Assembly (NCBI GenBank): GCA_963676875.1
Contig: OY781436.1
Span: 4,526,001-4,590,000 of the forward strand
Direction of reading: 5' to 3'
Length of the DNA: 64,000 bases
From: UBA6244 sp963676875
GTDB lineage: Bacteria; Bacteroidota; Bacteroidia; Bacteroidales; F082
Program-made: the position numbers and the translations under genes
The notes under the pieces: generated by a model
What the model was told of the DNA's origin: nothing
The model's database searches: none
The model's input: only the letters and a program-made list of their open reading frames with translations
Part shown: one piece after another, positions 17,054 to 25,623 of the stretch
Layout of the letters: each line of letters opens with the position of its first letter
Numbering within the stretch: the stretch's first letter is position 1

Positions 17054-18277
17054 CTAAGTACATGACAAAAATTTGCAACATTCTTTAAATCTATCTATAT
17101 CGTTGTTAAACAGAACGTTTGCAAGATAGTTTAATCCATATTTGAAAAGACTATAAGCTTTTCTTCCGTGTGCTTTAATTTTGATAGGCCGAATTGAGTC
17201 CAGGTATATGCCGTCTTTATAAGCCCAAACAAAAGCCACCAGTACCAAACTAAAAAGCTTTTCGACACGTTCCAAATCTGTCAAGTGCGTGTCTTCAATA
17301 TTAAAGTCACTTGATTTCATCGCTTTAAATGCAGTCTCGATCTGCCATCGTTCTTTGTAAAGTGATTGGGCTTCATCGGGTTTGTTGAATGAAACAATTA
17401 TACCGATTATGAATTGAAATGAGCTTTAAGATCGCTTCGCTCCTGAAACCTCTTCAATTCTATATCGGCATTATACATAAACAGCGTAGTGCTAACTTCA
17501 ATTTATAGTTGGTATAATCTGAAGTTCAGGGATTCCTTTTTTGTTTTTTACTTTTGAACCAGATAGATAGCAAAGCTGTCCTTTGATGCTAACGATACTT
17601 TGTAAAAATTCAAACTGGCCTATTTTTAAACGGTTAAAAAACCATGAAGCCTTAACACGATGACCATTTCTTGGAATGTCTACCCGGAAATTCTCTCTTA
17701 TCCGAATGTGATAACGAATCTGATGGTGGTTGAGGTAACCTAACCAATGATCTCCAACAAACTCTCGATCAGCCAACAGGCATTCAATAGTGTCAGCGCC
17801 AAATAGATTTATGTAACGTTGCATCAATTCAATCCGCTCTTCAGTTGATGAATTACCAAATTTAGGCATCATGGTGAACATAACAGGGAAAGCAACTCCC
17901 TGATATACAATTGCAAGAACCAAAATATTAATGTTTGCTGTCCCAAATTTCCAATTGGTTCTATCCAGAGCCAGTCGATATGGTGGTTTGTGGGGTAGCA
18001 GGGCGAATACTAAACGTGCTATTAGATCAGTATCCAACAGATACTCCGACATACACCGTTGTATTCTTCTCAATGATGAACCTACTCTCACATCATGTTC
18101 AAAGCTAGTAGCCAGTTTTTCAAAACAAACGGTCTGAACCTTGCAAAGAGCAGAAATAAATAAGCCAAAGAACTTAATTCGGGCTAAATTCATATTATTC
18201 CCGAAGACTTCAGATAAAGTTGAGACTAAAATGCTATTTTTACTCTCATTGCTGGTGTTCATGTATCTTGGTGCCAT
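17054..18277 (-). pseudogene. IS4-family transposase, split by a MITE-like insertion
   Basis: The N-terminal frame (17498-18277, 259 codons) contains the first two catalytic aspartates, in LALDRTNWKF and LLADREFVGDHW. The C-terminal frame (down to 17054) contains YKERWQIETAFKAMK, an exact Y-2-R-3-E-6-K signature of IS4 enzymes with the catalytic Glu. Between them the reading frame is broken: ELQII runs into foreign sequence and a stop, then resumes as VSFNKPDEAQ. Joining the two sides without the insert restores an uninterrupted LQIIVSFNKP. The enzyme is therefore inactive, because the catalytic Glu is separated from the two aspartates. Confidence 0.85.
17397..17518. mobile_element. MITE-like element of about 122 bp inside the IS4 transposase
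   Basis: The ends are imperfect inverted repeats: ATTATACC followed by GATTATGAATTGAA on one side and by AACTATAAATTGAA on the other (read inward), about 24 matches in 29. The interior has no coding potential. Removing it restores the transposase frame. A 2-3 bp duplication (AT or ATT) at the junctions is compatible with insertion, but the palindromic edges make the exact boundary ambiguous. The autonomous partner is unknown. Confidence 0.7.
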
Positions 18278-18407
18278 ACCTGCTAGTATTTCATCTAAGA
18301 TGCAGAATGCCAGTTATTTATAACGTTTTTACGACATGTATTCTCACCAAGTTATTAACATATTTAATTGACAATCAATTTGTTGTGATTTTTTGTCATG
18401 TACTAAG

Positions 18408-18517
18408 ATTTTTTTATTTAAGTTTTCAGTTTCTACGAAAAAAGTATCTATGTTGCTTTGAGCAAACACGCCGTTAATGCTTAAGCTTAGTGAAATAATA
18501 AAAGCGATAATTTTCAT
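18408..18517 (-). pseudogene. 5' remnant of a small secreted-protein gene cut by the IS
   Basis: An ATG at 18517 opens a frame with a clear signal peptide (MKIIAFIISLSLSINGVFAQ) followed by SNIDTFFVETENLNKK, and then runs into the IS end at 18407. The likely continuation is the fragment at 16978-17053 beyond the IS. The gene follows the DUF5808 gene by 6 bp and would have been the last member of this minus-strand cluster. Confidence 0.6.
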
Positions 18518-18523
18518 ATTTGC

Positions 18524-18745
18524 CTAAATTGAAATTAGAACTTGATAAACGACTAAAAACAGAATAATTACTATTATACCTGAGATTGCAATTTTGTGTC
18601 CAAAATTTAGAGTCCAGCCCATTAATGGATTTATTTTAGGAACTATAATTCTTGGGTCTTTACTATTAACATAAAATATTCCTTTCCAATTATTAGGATT
18701 CTTGTTCATCGAATCAATAATCTCTTTTTCAACTTTTTTCTTCAT
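18524..18745 (-). CDS. Small membrane protein with DUF5808-like motif
   Basis: A 73-residue protein. The middle part, NPNNWKGIFYVNSKDPRI followed by VPKINPLMGWTLNFG, is the characteristic DUF5808 pattern (W-x-GIFY, DPR, GWTLNF). A single C-terminal helix at about 51-71 anchors it in the membrane. The N-terminal 20 residues are highly charged (MKKKVEKEIIDSMNK). It lies between the alpha/beta-hydrolase gene and the IS-interrupted gene. No function is known for the family. Confidence 0.7.
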   Translation of the reverse strand: MKKKVEKEIIDSMNKNPNNWKGIFYVNSKDPRIIVPKINPLMGWTLNFGHKIAISGIIVIILFLVVYQVLISI

Positions 18746-18810
18746 TTTATATTTCTTTTACTTTATTAATGTTGAGTTGTCTTAAATTGGGCATGTGTTA
18801 GCCAACGTAT

Positions 18811-20211
18811 TTATTTCACTTGTGTCAAAATCCAATTTGTTATTTCTTCTAATGCTATTGGTGAAAAGGTTTGTTCTATTGATGCATATTCACTTGGTAA
18901 TCCCGTTTCACATTCTTGAAATAAATGATTTAAGTTTGACAATTCTTTTGTGCTAACATTTTTATTTCCACCCTTTTCTAAGGCTTTTTTAATAGCGTTT
19001 AAATTTACTTTTGCAGGTACTTGTAAATCTTTCTCTCCATTAATAGCCAATACAGGGCATTTAACTTTTTCTAGTATAGGTGCAGGATTATATTTTATAA
19101 AGCAATTCATCCAGGGACTTATTGATTGAGTTACTTGCAAGTTCACATAGTCGTCTTCACTCATTCCTGCCGGTATTTCAGATTCAGGATTATCTTTTAA
19201 TGCTTGCTTAATATAGCTTGTTAATTTTATTTTCAAGGAGTCGGTATTATTAGATTTTAACACAATATCAAAAGCCCCTTCACTAATAGCTTTAGCATTT
19301 TGCAAATCAGCTTCACTAATTCCAGAAGCTTTTCCTATCAATTCTTGTTGCAATAATAGTAATTGGTCACCACGTATTCCAGTACCTGCTAAAAGAACAA
19401 TAAATTTTATATCTTTAAATTTCGCAGCTACTATTGGTGCAATTATTCCTCCTTCACTGTGCCCGATTAATCCAATTTCGTTTTGGTTTATTTCTTTTCT
19501 TGTTTGCAAATATTTTATTGCAAATTCCACATCTGTTGCAAAGTCAAATGTTGTAGCATTTCCAAAGTCACCAGTAGACTCTGCGGTTCCTCGGTCATCA
19601 AACCTTAATACTGCAATCCCGTTTTTAGTTAAATGGTCTGCTAAAACAAGGAAAGGTTTATGTCCTAACAATTCTTCATCTCTGTTCTGTGGCCCACTTC
19701 CACTTATCAGGATAACAGCTGGAAATTTACCATTTTTTTCAGGGAAGCTTAAAGTTCCTGCTAATACAATTTTATCCTTTGTATTTTCAAATTTTACCTC
19801 TTCAGAATAATATGGATATGGCTTGGTTGGCTCTTGTGGTTTGTAGACTTTTTCTTTTTCAATTTTTCCTTTAGTTAAAACCAACGGAAAGGATTGATTA
19901 CCTTGAATAAATGTTCCAACAAATGCATTCTCCTTATTCAAAGTTCCTTCATACTTAATACTTGTATTTGATATTTCAAGTTTTAAAACAGAATTTTCAT
20001 AACCTGTAGAAGTAACAGGAATACCTAACGCTCCCTGATCAGGACTATCCATTGTTGAACTATACCCTTTTTCTGTTTGGATTATATTAAAAACCAATTT
20101 CAATTGAACACCTTGAACTTTCAATATACCATTCCATTTACCTGAAATATCCTGTCCGCAAATTGATAAACATGTCAAAAAAGCGATTAATATTAATGTT
20201 GATTTTTTCAT
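18811..20211 (-). CDS. Secreted alpha/beta-hydrolase (serine aminopeptidase-like)
   Basis: A 466-residue exported enzyme with signal peptide 1-19 (ends SICGQ). Residues 20-125 form a beta-rich N-terminal domain (SGKWNGILKVQGVQLKLVFN) common in this Bacteroidota family. The hydrolase domain follows, with PAVILISGSGPQNRDEELLG, nucleophile elbow GHSEGG (Ser252), acid in NGEKDLQVP and a likely His in LSNLNHLFQE. It is 47 bp after the beta-lactamase-like gene in the same strand. The substrate is unknown; many relatives are annotated as esterases or acyl-aminoacyl peptidases. Confidence 0.82.
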   Translation of the reverse strand: MKKSTLILIAFLTCLSICGQDISGKWNGILKVQGVQLKLVFNIIQTEKGYSSTMDSPDQGALGIPVTSTGYENSVLKLEISNTSIKYEGTLNKENAFVGTFIQGNQSFPLVLTKGKIEKEKVYKPQEPTKPYPYYSEEVKFENTKDKIVLAGTLSFPEKNGKFPAVILISGSGPQNRDEELLGHKPFLVLADHLTKNGIAVLRFDDRGTAESTGDFGNATTFDFATDVEFAIKYLQTRKEINQNEIGLIGHSEGGIIAPIVAAKFKDIKFIVLLAGTGIRGDQLLLLQQELIGKASGISEADLQNAKAISEGAFDIVLKSNNTDSLKIKLTSYIKQALKDNPESEIPAGMSEDDYVNLQVTQSISPWMNCFIKYNPAPILEKVKCPVLAINGEKDLQVPAKVNLNAIKKALEKGGNKNVSTKELSNLNHLFQECETGLPSEYASIEQTFSPIALEEITNWILTQVK

Positions 20212-20258
20212 TTTTTCCCTTCTTTATGATTCATATTATTGGGTAATTCTTTGTATGC

Positions 20259-21431
20259 TTATTCTTTAGCCATATTCAATTCCATCCTAATCATCTTATT
20301 CGCTATTTCCAGGCAAACATTAGGTGTTGAACTAAAATCACAGGAATTGGTAACTACAACATAAGCTCTATCTAAATTAGGTGCAACCATAACTGAAGCA
20401 TACCATATCTCATTACTTCCTCCATGTACTAGCACTATTCCTTTTGCCCATGGTTGTTCAGTCTGTTGGAAGACGACCCACCCGCCTGCATAAACACCAT
20501 TAGGTTCTATCAATTTATTTAGAATTGTTCTATCAAGGATAGTATTTTCCCCGGGTAATTGAAGTGAAATGAATTTAGCCCAGTCTTCTAAGCTACAATG
20601 CACTCGACCGGCAGGACTTATAACTTCACCATAATAATCTCTACTGGGCTTCCATTTGTTCCCGATCCATGATCTTTTATGCCCCCATGGTTGATCTATT
20701 GACTCATTCTTAACAGGATCACCAAATCCGGCGGTTGTCATACCAAGCGGTTCGAATAAACGCTCTCTCATTAAAGTTTCCCAGCTTAAACCGGTTATCT
20801 GTTCTGCCATACAAGCAGCAACTACATATCCGTAATTAGAATAATGGAATTCACCATCAGTGAATGCTGGAGCAAGTTTTATATTATCCTTTAATATTGA
20901 AAATCGTCTATCTTTGATATTCTTATCAGGATATGCATACCAATCTTTTGGATCACTAGGAATACCGGCACGATGAGTAAGTAATTGCCAAAGTGTAGTA
21001 TTCTTGAGATCAGGATGAATATTATTTTTTAGTTCCGGGATAGCTTCTATCAGTTTTGTGTCCCAACTAAGCTTCCCCTCAGCTACCAAAGTGGCGATCA
21101 TTGTGGCGGTCATTGCTTTTCCACATGAACCAAGATGCACCACATCATTAGTAGTAAACGCAATACCTGAACCTGCTTTACGCTCTCCTGCAGAAGCAAT
21201 TTCGAGAACACCTTCACTTGAAATAATAGCTGCAATCATTCCCGGTGCTTTACCATCATTTACTACTTGAGTAAGGATGTGATGGATGGAATCAGATTTC
21301 TTTGATTCTGATTTTGTTTGCGAGTAGATAGCTTGATTTTCAGCCAGACTATCTTTTGTTTCATCAGATAAACAAGCTGATAAAAATGCAAGAAAAAGCA
21401 AGCTTAAGAAACCAATTTTTATGCTTTTCAT
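20259..21431 (-). CDS. Beta-lactamase-family serine hydrolase, lipoprotein
   Basis: A 390-residue protein of the class C/penicillin-binding fold. It has a lipoprotein signal with Cys at 20 (LAFLSACLSD), the catalytic S-x-x-K as SCGK at 102-105, the Y-x-N element as YSNYG and the third motif as HGG in VLVHGGSNEIW. The domain runs from about 45 to 385 and is close to full length for the EstB/beta-lactamase group. It is probably an envelope peptidase or esterase rather than an antibiotic resistance enzyme. The gene begins 2 bp after the SBBP-protein stop, so the two are co-transcribed. Confidence 0.85.
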   Translation of the reverse strand: MKSIKIGFLSLLFLAFLSACLSDETKDSLAENQAIYSQTKSESKKSDSIHHILTQVVNDGKAPGMIAAIISSEGVLEIASAGERKAGSGIAFTTNDVVHLGSCGKAMTATMIATLVAEGKLSWDTKLIEAIPELKNNIHPDLKNTTLWQLLTHRAGIPSDPKDWYAYPDKNIKDRRFSILKDNIKLAPAFTDGEFHYSNYGYVVAACMAEQITGLSWETLMRERLFEPLGMTTAGFGDPVKNESIDQPWGHKRSWIGNKWKPSRDYYGEVISPAGRVHCSLEDWAKFISLQLPGENTILDRTILNKLIEPNGVYAGGWVVFQQTEQPWAKGIVLVHGGSNEIWYASVMVAPNLDRAYVVVTNSCDFSSTPNVCLEIANKMIRMELNMAKE

Positions 21432-21433
21432 AT

Positions 21434-23257
21434 CTATTCCTCTACCTTTTTACAAATAACATCGTCTCCCCCATCTGGATGCATTGTCATACTTTCTACC
21501 TCTCCGGCATCATTTACATTAAAAGAAAATTCATACACGGAACCCTTTATAAAGAAAGCAGTTTGGGTTTTAGGAAGCAGAGGAATATCTCCTTGATTAG
21601 GTATTTGTAATATCAACTGACTATCTTTTTTAATTACTGTAAGAATCATACCTGGAGATAATTCATATTTAGCCAAATAACTTTCCAAAATAGTCTCAGG
21701 AACAGTCACATCTTTGGACAGTTCCTCTTTTGCTGGTTCGGGTATAGCATTTAATAACAATCGTCCTACCATCGCATAAGAGGGAGGTTCATTGGCATCT
21801 TTAGTTACCGGAAAACCTGTACTTCCTGCTTCTGATTTCTGGCCTGTTTCTGCAACAAAACTGATATCCCCATTTTTATCAGGGTGAATTCTAAATATAA
21901 AACTTGAACCGAAGTAGGTTGAATAAAGGAGTTTACTATTTTTAATATCGATCACAGAAACAAATGACTTTTTGCGTCCAAAAAAAGTGGAATTGAAGGT
22001 CTTCTCGCAGGATGGATACTCTGAAAACAAAGCGTTCTCGGTAAGTGGAAAATCAGCAGAACTTGTTGTTCCTCCAATAACAATCGTATCTTTATTAAGA
22101 AAATATGCAGACCAAATATTATCAGCATCACTTCCTCCAAACAGAGAAGAATATTCTAAGGTCATATCATCAGAATTAAATACCGAAATAAAACAATTTT
22201 GCACACCTTCCCCTTTTTTACTTATAACATTATCTATAACTGGTAAACCTTCTTCCATAGCACTACCACATACCATCAATCTGTTTGGCTTTGTCCACTT
22301 TATATATGAAAGCGCAAATCCTCTACCTGCGAAATAGCTTAGATACGAAATTTTGGTACCTTTTTCGTTTATTTTGGCAATATAATGATCAATTTCTCCC
22401 TGAGCTTTAGGCAACATCATTTCTTTTCGAATAGCATCATCAGTTACAGGCAAGTCTGCTGAAAAAGTAGCACCTGTTATATAAATATTATCTTTGTCAT
22501 CAATAGCAAGTCCTGTAATACCCTCATACATGCTGTTTCCAATGAAAATGGAAAATAAAAGTTTTTCACCATCGGGACTAAATTTAGAAAGGAAACCATG
22601 CATGTTAGTATTATTATCAATGACACCTAAGGTTAGAGGAAAGTCATGAGAGAGAGTAGTTCCTTTTATAATAATATTACCTTTAGAATCAATCTTAACA
22701 CCTCCTGTGTTTGCTGTTTCTCCAGCTTCACCTCCTATAAATGTAGAAAATATGATATCAGTTCCAGTTGGGTTGATTTTAGTTACGAAAACATCGCCAG
22801 CTATTTGTCCTTCACCATTAAAACTGGTATCATAGCTTCCTTCGGTTACAGGAAAATCTGATGAATGTGTTCCTCCTACTATATAAATAAATCCTTGTTC
22901 ATCCACTGTCAGACTTGAATGATGTTCTCTTTTTGTACCACCAATTAATGTGGCAAATACTATTTTACCTTCGGGTGTAAATTTTACTACAAAGACATCT
23001 GCCTCTCCTTTAAGTTCTGTTTGATACGCTCCTTCTGTGACAGGGAAATTTTTATCTCTGGTATTTCCTGAAACATAGGTATAACCTTCGCTATCGCTAT
23101 AAATATCGAATCCTGATGCGTTAATATCTGTATGAGAAAGATAGGTGGAGAATCCAAATGTATAAACTGTTGTATCCTTCAGTTGACTTGTTTGCGATTT
23201 TAGAATTCCTTGACTGAAAAGAATTGTCAATAGAATTAATGTGATTTTCTTGAACAT
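21434..23257 (-). CDS. Secreted SBBP-repeat beta-propeller protein
   Basis: A 607-residue exported protein (signal peptide 1-21, SQGILKSQTSQ). Residues 30-480 contain about seven repeats of the SBBP type, with the recurrent pattern GDVFVTKINPTGTDIIFSTF, IGG and DFP(V/L)T, predicted to form a beta-propeller. The last about 100 residues (TILESYLAKYELSPGMILTV) resemble a small domain seen at the end of beta-lactamase-like hydrolases, so the protein may work with the enzyme encoded 2 bp downstream. No Por sorting tail is visible. Binding role only; no catalytic motif seen. Confidence 0.75.
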   Translation of the reverse strand: MFKKITLILLTILFSQGILKSQTSQLKDTTVYTFGFSTYLSHTDINASGFDIYSDSEGYTYVSGNTRDKNFPVTEGAYQTELKGEADVFVVKFTPEGKIVFATLIGGTKREHHSSLTVDEQGFIYIVGGTHSSDFPVTEGSYDTSFNGEGQIAGDVFVTKINPTGTDIIFSTFIGGEAGETANTGGVKIDSKGNIIIKGTTLSHDFPLTLGVIDNNTNMHGFLSKFSPDGEKLLFSIFIGNSMYEGITGLAIDDKDNIYITGATFSADLPVTDDAIRKEMMLPKAQGEIDHYIAKINEKGTKISYLSYFAGRGFALSYIKWTKPNRLMVCGSAMEEGLPVIDNVISKKGEGVQNCFISVFNSDDMTLEYSSLFGGSDADNIWSAYFLNKDTIVIGGTTSSADFPLTENALFSEYPSCEKTFNSTFFGRKKSFVSVIDIKNSKLLYSTYFGSSFIFRIHPDKNGDISFVAETGQKSEAGSTGFPVTKDANEPPSYAMVGRLLLNAIPEPAKEELSKDVTVPETILESYLAKYELSPGMILTVIKKDSQLILQIPNQGDIPLLPKTQTAFFIKGSVYEFSFNVNDAGEVESMTMHPDGGDDVICKKVEE

Positions 23258-23331
23258 AATATTTACTTTTTAAATTTATGATAGCTTTTGTGGGTTTGTA
23301 TTAATCTTCTACAAAGCAAGCAGATACTATG

Positions 23332-23339
23332 CAAACGTA
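23332..23339 (-). promoter_or_regulatory. -7 promoter element for the SBBP operon
   Basis: On the minus strand this is TACGTTTG, a perfect TAnnTTTG, about 75 bp before the ATG at 23257. No convincing -33 TTTG is at the usual spacing. Confidence 0.4.
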
Positions 23340-23563
23340 AGTATGCAAAAGGGGACAGAATTAGTGGCAAATCAGGACATCACTAATAAAAAGAAGGAAT
23401 AAGGGGTTAAATAGTGTCTGCCCAAATTGCGATGTGCCATGCGAAGTTATTTTGTGGTGTCAATTTTCGAATAATTAAAACATCAATCGGATGCTGCATT
23501 TTCCTGAGAACATTTTTGAAGTTATTAATGTTACTGCCTCTATAAATATGTTGAATAAAACAA

Positions 23564-23634
23564 GGGCCAGAGGCTCGAAACTTCTATAAGAATCAAATAT
23601 TTATTCCTGATTTTGAGCTGCGGAGTAGCGTAAC
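23564..23634. repeat. REP-like repeat beside a RAYT remnant
   Basis: This stretch contains CCAGAGGCTCGAAAC, TTCTATAAGAATCAAATA and GAGCTGCGGAGTAGCGTAAC. From memory this follows a class of intergenic repeats common in Bacteroidota. Related short forms occur right after the remnant frame: GTTACGGTGCTCTGCACC at 23767-23784 and GTTATGTTGCTCTGCAG at 23818-23834, which resemble the reverse complement of the end of this repeat. Together with 23663-23767 it suggests a decayed REP/transposase unit. The whole gap 23258-23948 has no intact gene. Confidence 0.5.
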
Positions 23635-23662
23635 ATTAAAAACACACTTATCTTTGAAAGAA

Positions 23663-23767
23663 ATGAGTTTTAGAGAAGAGTATATAAAAATGTTGGAAGA
23701 TCTTGATGTTGCATATAAACCAAAATATCTCTTTGATTTCTTTGATGATTTAAGTGATGAAGAATAG
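23663..23767 (+). pseudogene. Possible C-terminal remnant of a REP-associated tyrosine transposase
   Basis: A 34-codon frame reads MSFREEYIKMLEDLDVAYKP then KYLFDFFDDLSDEE and a stop. The pattern SF-x-EEY-x-(9)-Y-x-x-KYLF resembles the end of RAYT (IS200-like Y1) proteins of Bacteroidota. Nothing upstream gives the HUH or tyrosine motifs in frame, so only the tail remains. REP-like repeats on both sides support the call. Confidence 0.35.
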
Positions 23768-23847
23768 TTACGGTGCTCTGCACCTAAAAGATGCTATATG
23801 GATAATTCTTTAGAGGTTATGTTGCTCTGCAGTAAATAATAAGCCCA

Positions 23848-23943
23848 CTCGCATGCGTTTGCAATGTAGATACCGGATTGCATTAATAGAATGAAATCTA
23901 TTATGATATGATATTTTACACCCACGTTACAAACGCAGACGAG
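23848..23943. repeat. Hairpin repeat, copy A
   Basis: The ends CTCGCATGCGTTTGCAA (23848-23864) and its counterpart at 23927-23943 are inverted with 14 of 17 matches, enclosing a core with GATACCGGATTG. A related copy with the same orientation lies at 27297-27400. The two copies bracket the amidohydrolase/decarboxylase operon. The element overlaps no gene and ends 5 bp before the amidohydrolase stop. Confidence 0.65.
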
Positions 23944-23948
23944 AGACC

Positions 23949-25610
23949 TTAGTTACGATCTTTCTTGTAAACAATCTCACCATCAAATAATGTCATTTCC
24001 ACACTCAACTTGAATAATTCTTCTTGATCAACATCGAAAATATTTTCATTTAACACAGCTATATCAGCCTTTTTACCTACTTCGAGCGTACCGGTAATCT
24101 TATCATTAAAGTTTTGGGTGGCACCACCAATGGTATATCTTTTTAGTGCGGTAATCAAATCTATTTTTTGCCTTGATTCGTATGGCTTAAGTGCATCATC
24201 CTCCGGATTTTCGCGTGTTACAGCTGTTCCTATTCCGTCGAAGGGATTCATACTACTGGTAACATTACCCCATGGCCAGTCGCTACCAAAGGCAACAGGT
24301 GCGCCTGCATCAAGAAAGTTTTTGAGCATATATCGTCGGTCGGAACGAGGTGCTGCCAACAAAGGAATTGTTTCCTTATAGTAATTATTATCCATGTAAA
24401 ACCAGGCCGGTTGAAAACTTGCGAAAATTTCCATGTCTGCAAAACGCTTAATGTCGTTTTCATCTGCCAGCTCAATATGTGCCTGAGCATGACGCGCATC
24501 GCGTACTCCGTTTTCCAACTTAGCCTTTTCAAATCCATTCAAAGCAGATCTTACAGCGCCATCACCAATTGTATGCACATGAATCTGTATACCTCTTTTA
24601 TCAAGTTCAACAACTGTATTATTAAATACCTCCTGAGGCCAAACAGCCTTACCAAAATAACCTTCACGGTCGGCATACGGCTCCAGCAAAAATCCAGTAT
24701 GTCCTTCAATGGCTCCATCCATAAATATCTTAGCAACTCTAACTTGGTGATTCTTTCCGCCGGCAAATTCTTTAATTATTTTTTCAACTTCATCAACTTG
24801 CTCAGGGCCATTTTCCGGATCAAGAACATAACTTTGGGCAATACGTATTTTTACACCACCCTGTTGATCCAGTTTCCGAATTGCTTTAAAAGCCCTAATC
24901 TGACTATGGTTCAGAATTCCAGCATCAAATAGGCCTGTAATTCCATGCTTAGCAGCTTTTTTCTGATATGTTTTTACTGCCATTTGCCAGTCTTCATCAG
25001 ATGGTTCGGGCAGTTGATTTAAAACCATATTAATGGCAGCCGATTCCCTGAGGCAGCCACTTGGCTCATTGGTATCTTTGCCTCTTTCAAGATGTCCACC
25101 CCGGGGATCAGGTGTATTACTGTCAATACCTGCCATTTTCAAAGCAGCACTGTTAACCCAGCATGAATGGTAGTCGATCGACAAAAAGGCAGCGGGTTTA
25201 TCAGGTATGACCCGGTCAAGCATTTCCTTATGGGGACCTTCTGGTCCAAAGGGAGCATGTGCCCATCCAAAACCCATGATATGAGAATTCTTAGCATGTT
25301 TTTTTACGTATTCCGAAATTATCTTTAAATAGTCATCTTGAGTTCTGCCGGTAGATAGCAGACAATGGTTAACTAACCTTCCGCCCATTACTCCATGGGC
25401 ATGGGCATCGCAAAATCCGGGCAAGACTGTTTTGCCTTTAAGATCGAAAACCATGGTTTTTTCATTCGCAAAATCCAATGTATCATTTTCATTCCCCAGA
25501 TGAATAATACGATCTTTTTTAATGGCAATAGCTGTAAATTTCTCAAGCTTTTCTGTTGCCGTAAATATATTGGCATTGTTTAGAATGATATCTGCAATTA
25601 AATTATCCAT
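23949..25610 (-). CDS. Amidohydrolase family protein (YtcJ-like, amidohydrolase_3)
   Basis: A 553-residue cytoplasmic metal-dependent hydrolase; no signal peptide is visible. It shows the N-terminal composite domain (ADIILNNANIFTA), the metal-binding HxH in GFCDAHAHG, further His in IQIHVHTIGDGAV, HAQAHIE and the final Asp in FGSDWPWGN. These fit the YtcJ/LAF-like branch of amidohydrolases, which act on N-acyl or cyclic amides. The gene starts 13 bp after the stop of the PLP decarboxylase-like gene, so they form an operon. A pathway in which an amide is opened or deacylated and the amino acid then decarboxylated is possible but unproven. Confidence 0.85.
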   Translation of the reverse strand: MDNLIADIILNNANIFTATEKLEKFTAIAIKKDRIIHLGNENDTLDFANEKTMVFDLKGKTVLPGFCDAHAHGVMGGRLVNHCLLSTGRTQDDYLKIISEYVKKHAKNSHIMGFGWAHAPFGPEGPHKEMLDRVIPDKPAAFLSIDYHSCWVNSAALKMAGIDSNTPDPRGGHLERGKDTNEPSGCLRESAAINMVLNQLPEPSDEDWQMAVKTYQKKAAKHGITGLFDAGILNHSQIRAFKAIRKLDQQGGVKIRIAQSYVLDPENGPEQVDEVEKIIKEFAGGKNHQVRVAKIFMDGAIEGHTGFLLEPYADREGYFGKAVWPQEVFNNTVVELDKRGIQIHVHTIGDGAVRSALNGFEKAKLENGVRDARHAQAHIELADENDIKRFADMEIFASFQPAWFYMDNNYYKETIPLLAAPRSDRRYMLKNFLDAGAPVAFGSDWPWGNVTSSMNPFDGIGTAVTRENPEDDALKPYESRQKIDLITALKRYTIGGATQNFNDKITGTLEVGKKADIAVLNENIFDVDQEELFKLSVEMTLFDGEIVYKKDRN

Positions 25611-25623
25611 GAGCCATGTTCAT

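Larger units (their letters stand above)
17054..18407 (-). mobile_element. IS4-family insertion sequence, disrupted
   Basis: The element is about 1.35 kb. Its ends carry imperfect 27-bp inverted repeats at 17054-17080 and 18381-18407 that share the core GTACATGACAAAAA. It encodes a single DDE transposase on the minus strand, now split by a 122-bp insertion at 17397-17518; without that insertion the IS would be about 1.23 kb. No clean target-site duplication is visible in the A/T-rich flanks, so the true tips may lie a few bases away. It sits inside what was probably a small secreted-protein gene. Confidence 0.78.

Noticed and set aside
23430..23546. Short plus-strand frame starting at an ATG in the 690-bp gap
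   Set aside because: About 37 codons, hydrophobic and low-complexity, no family pattern; likely chance.
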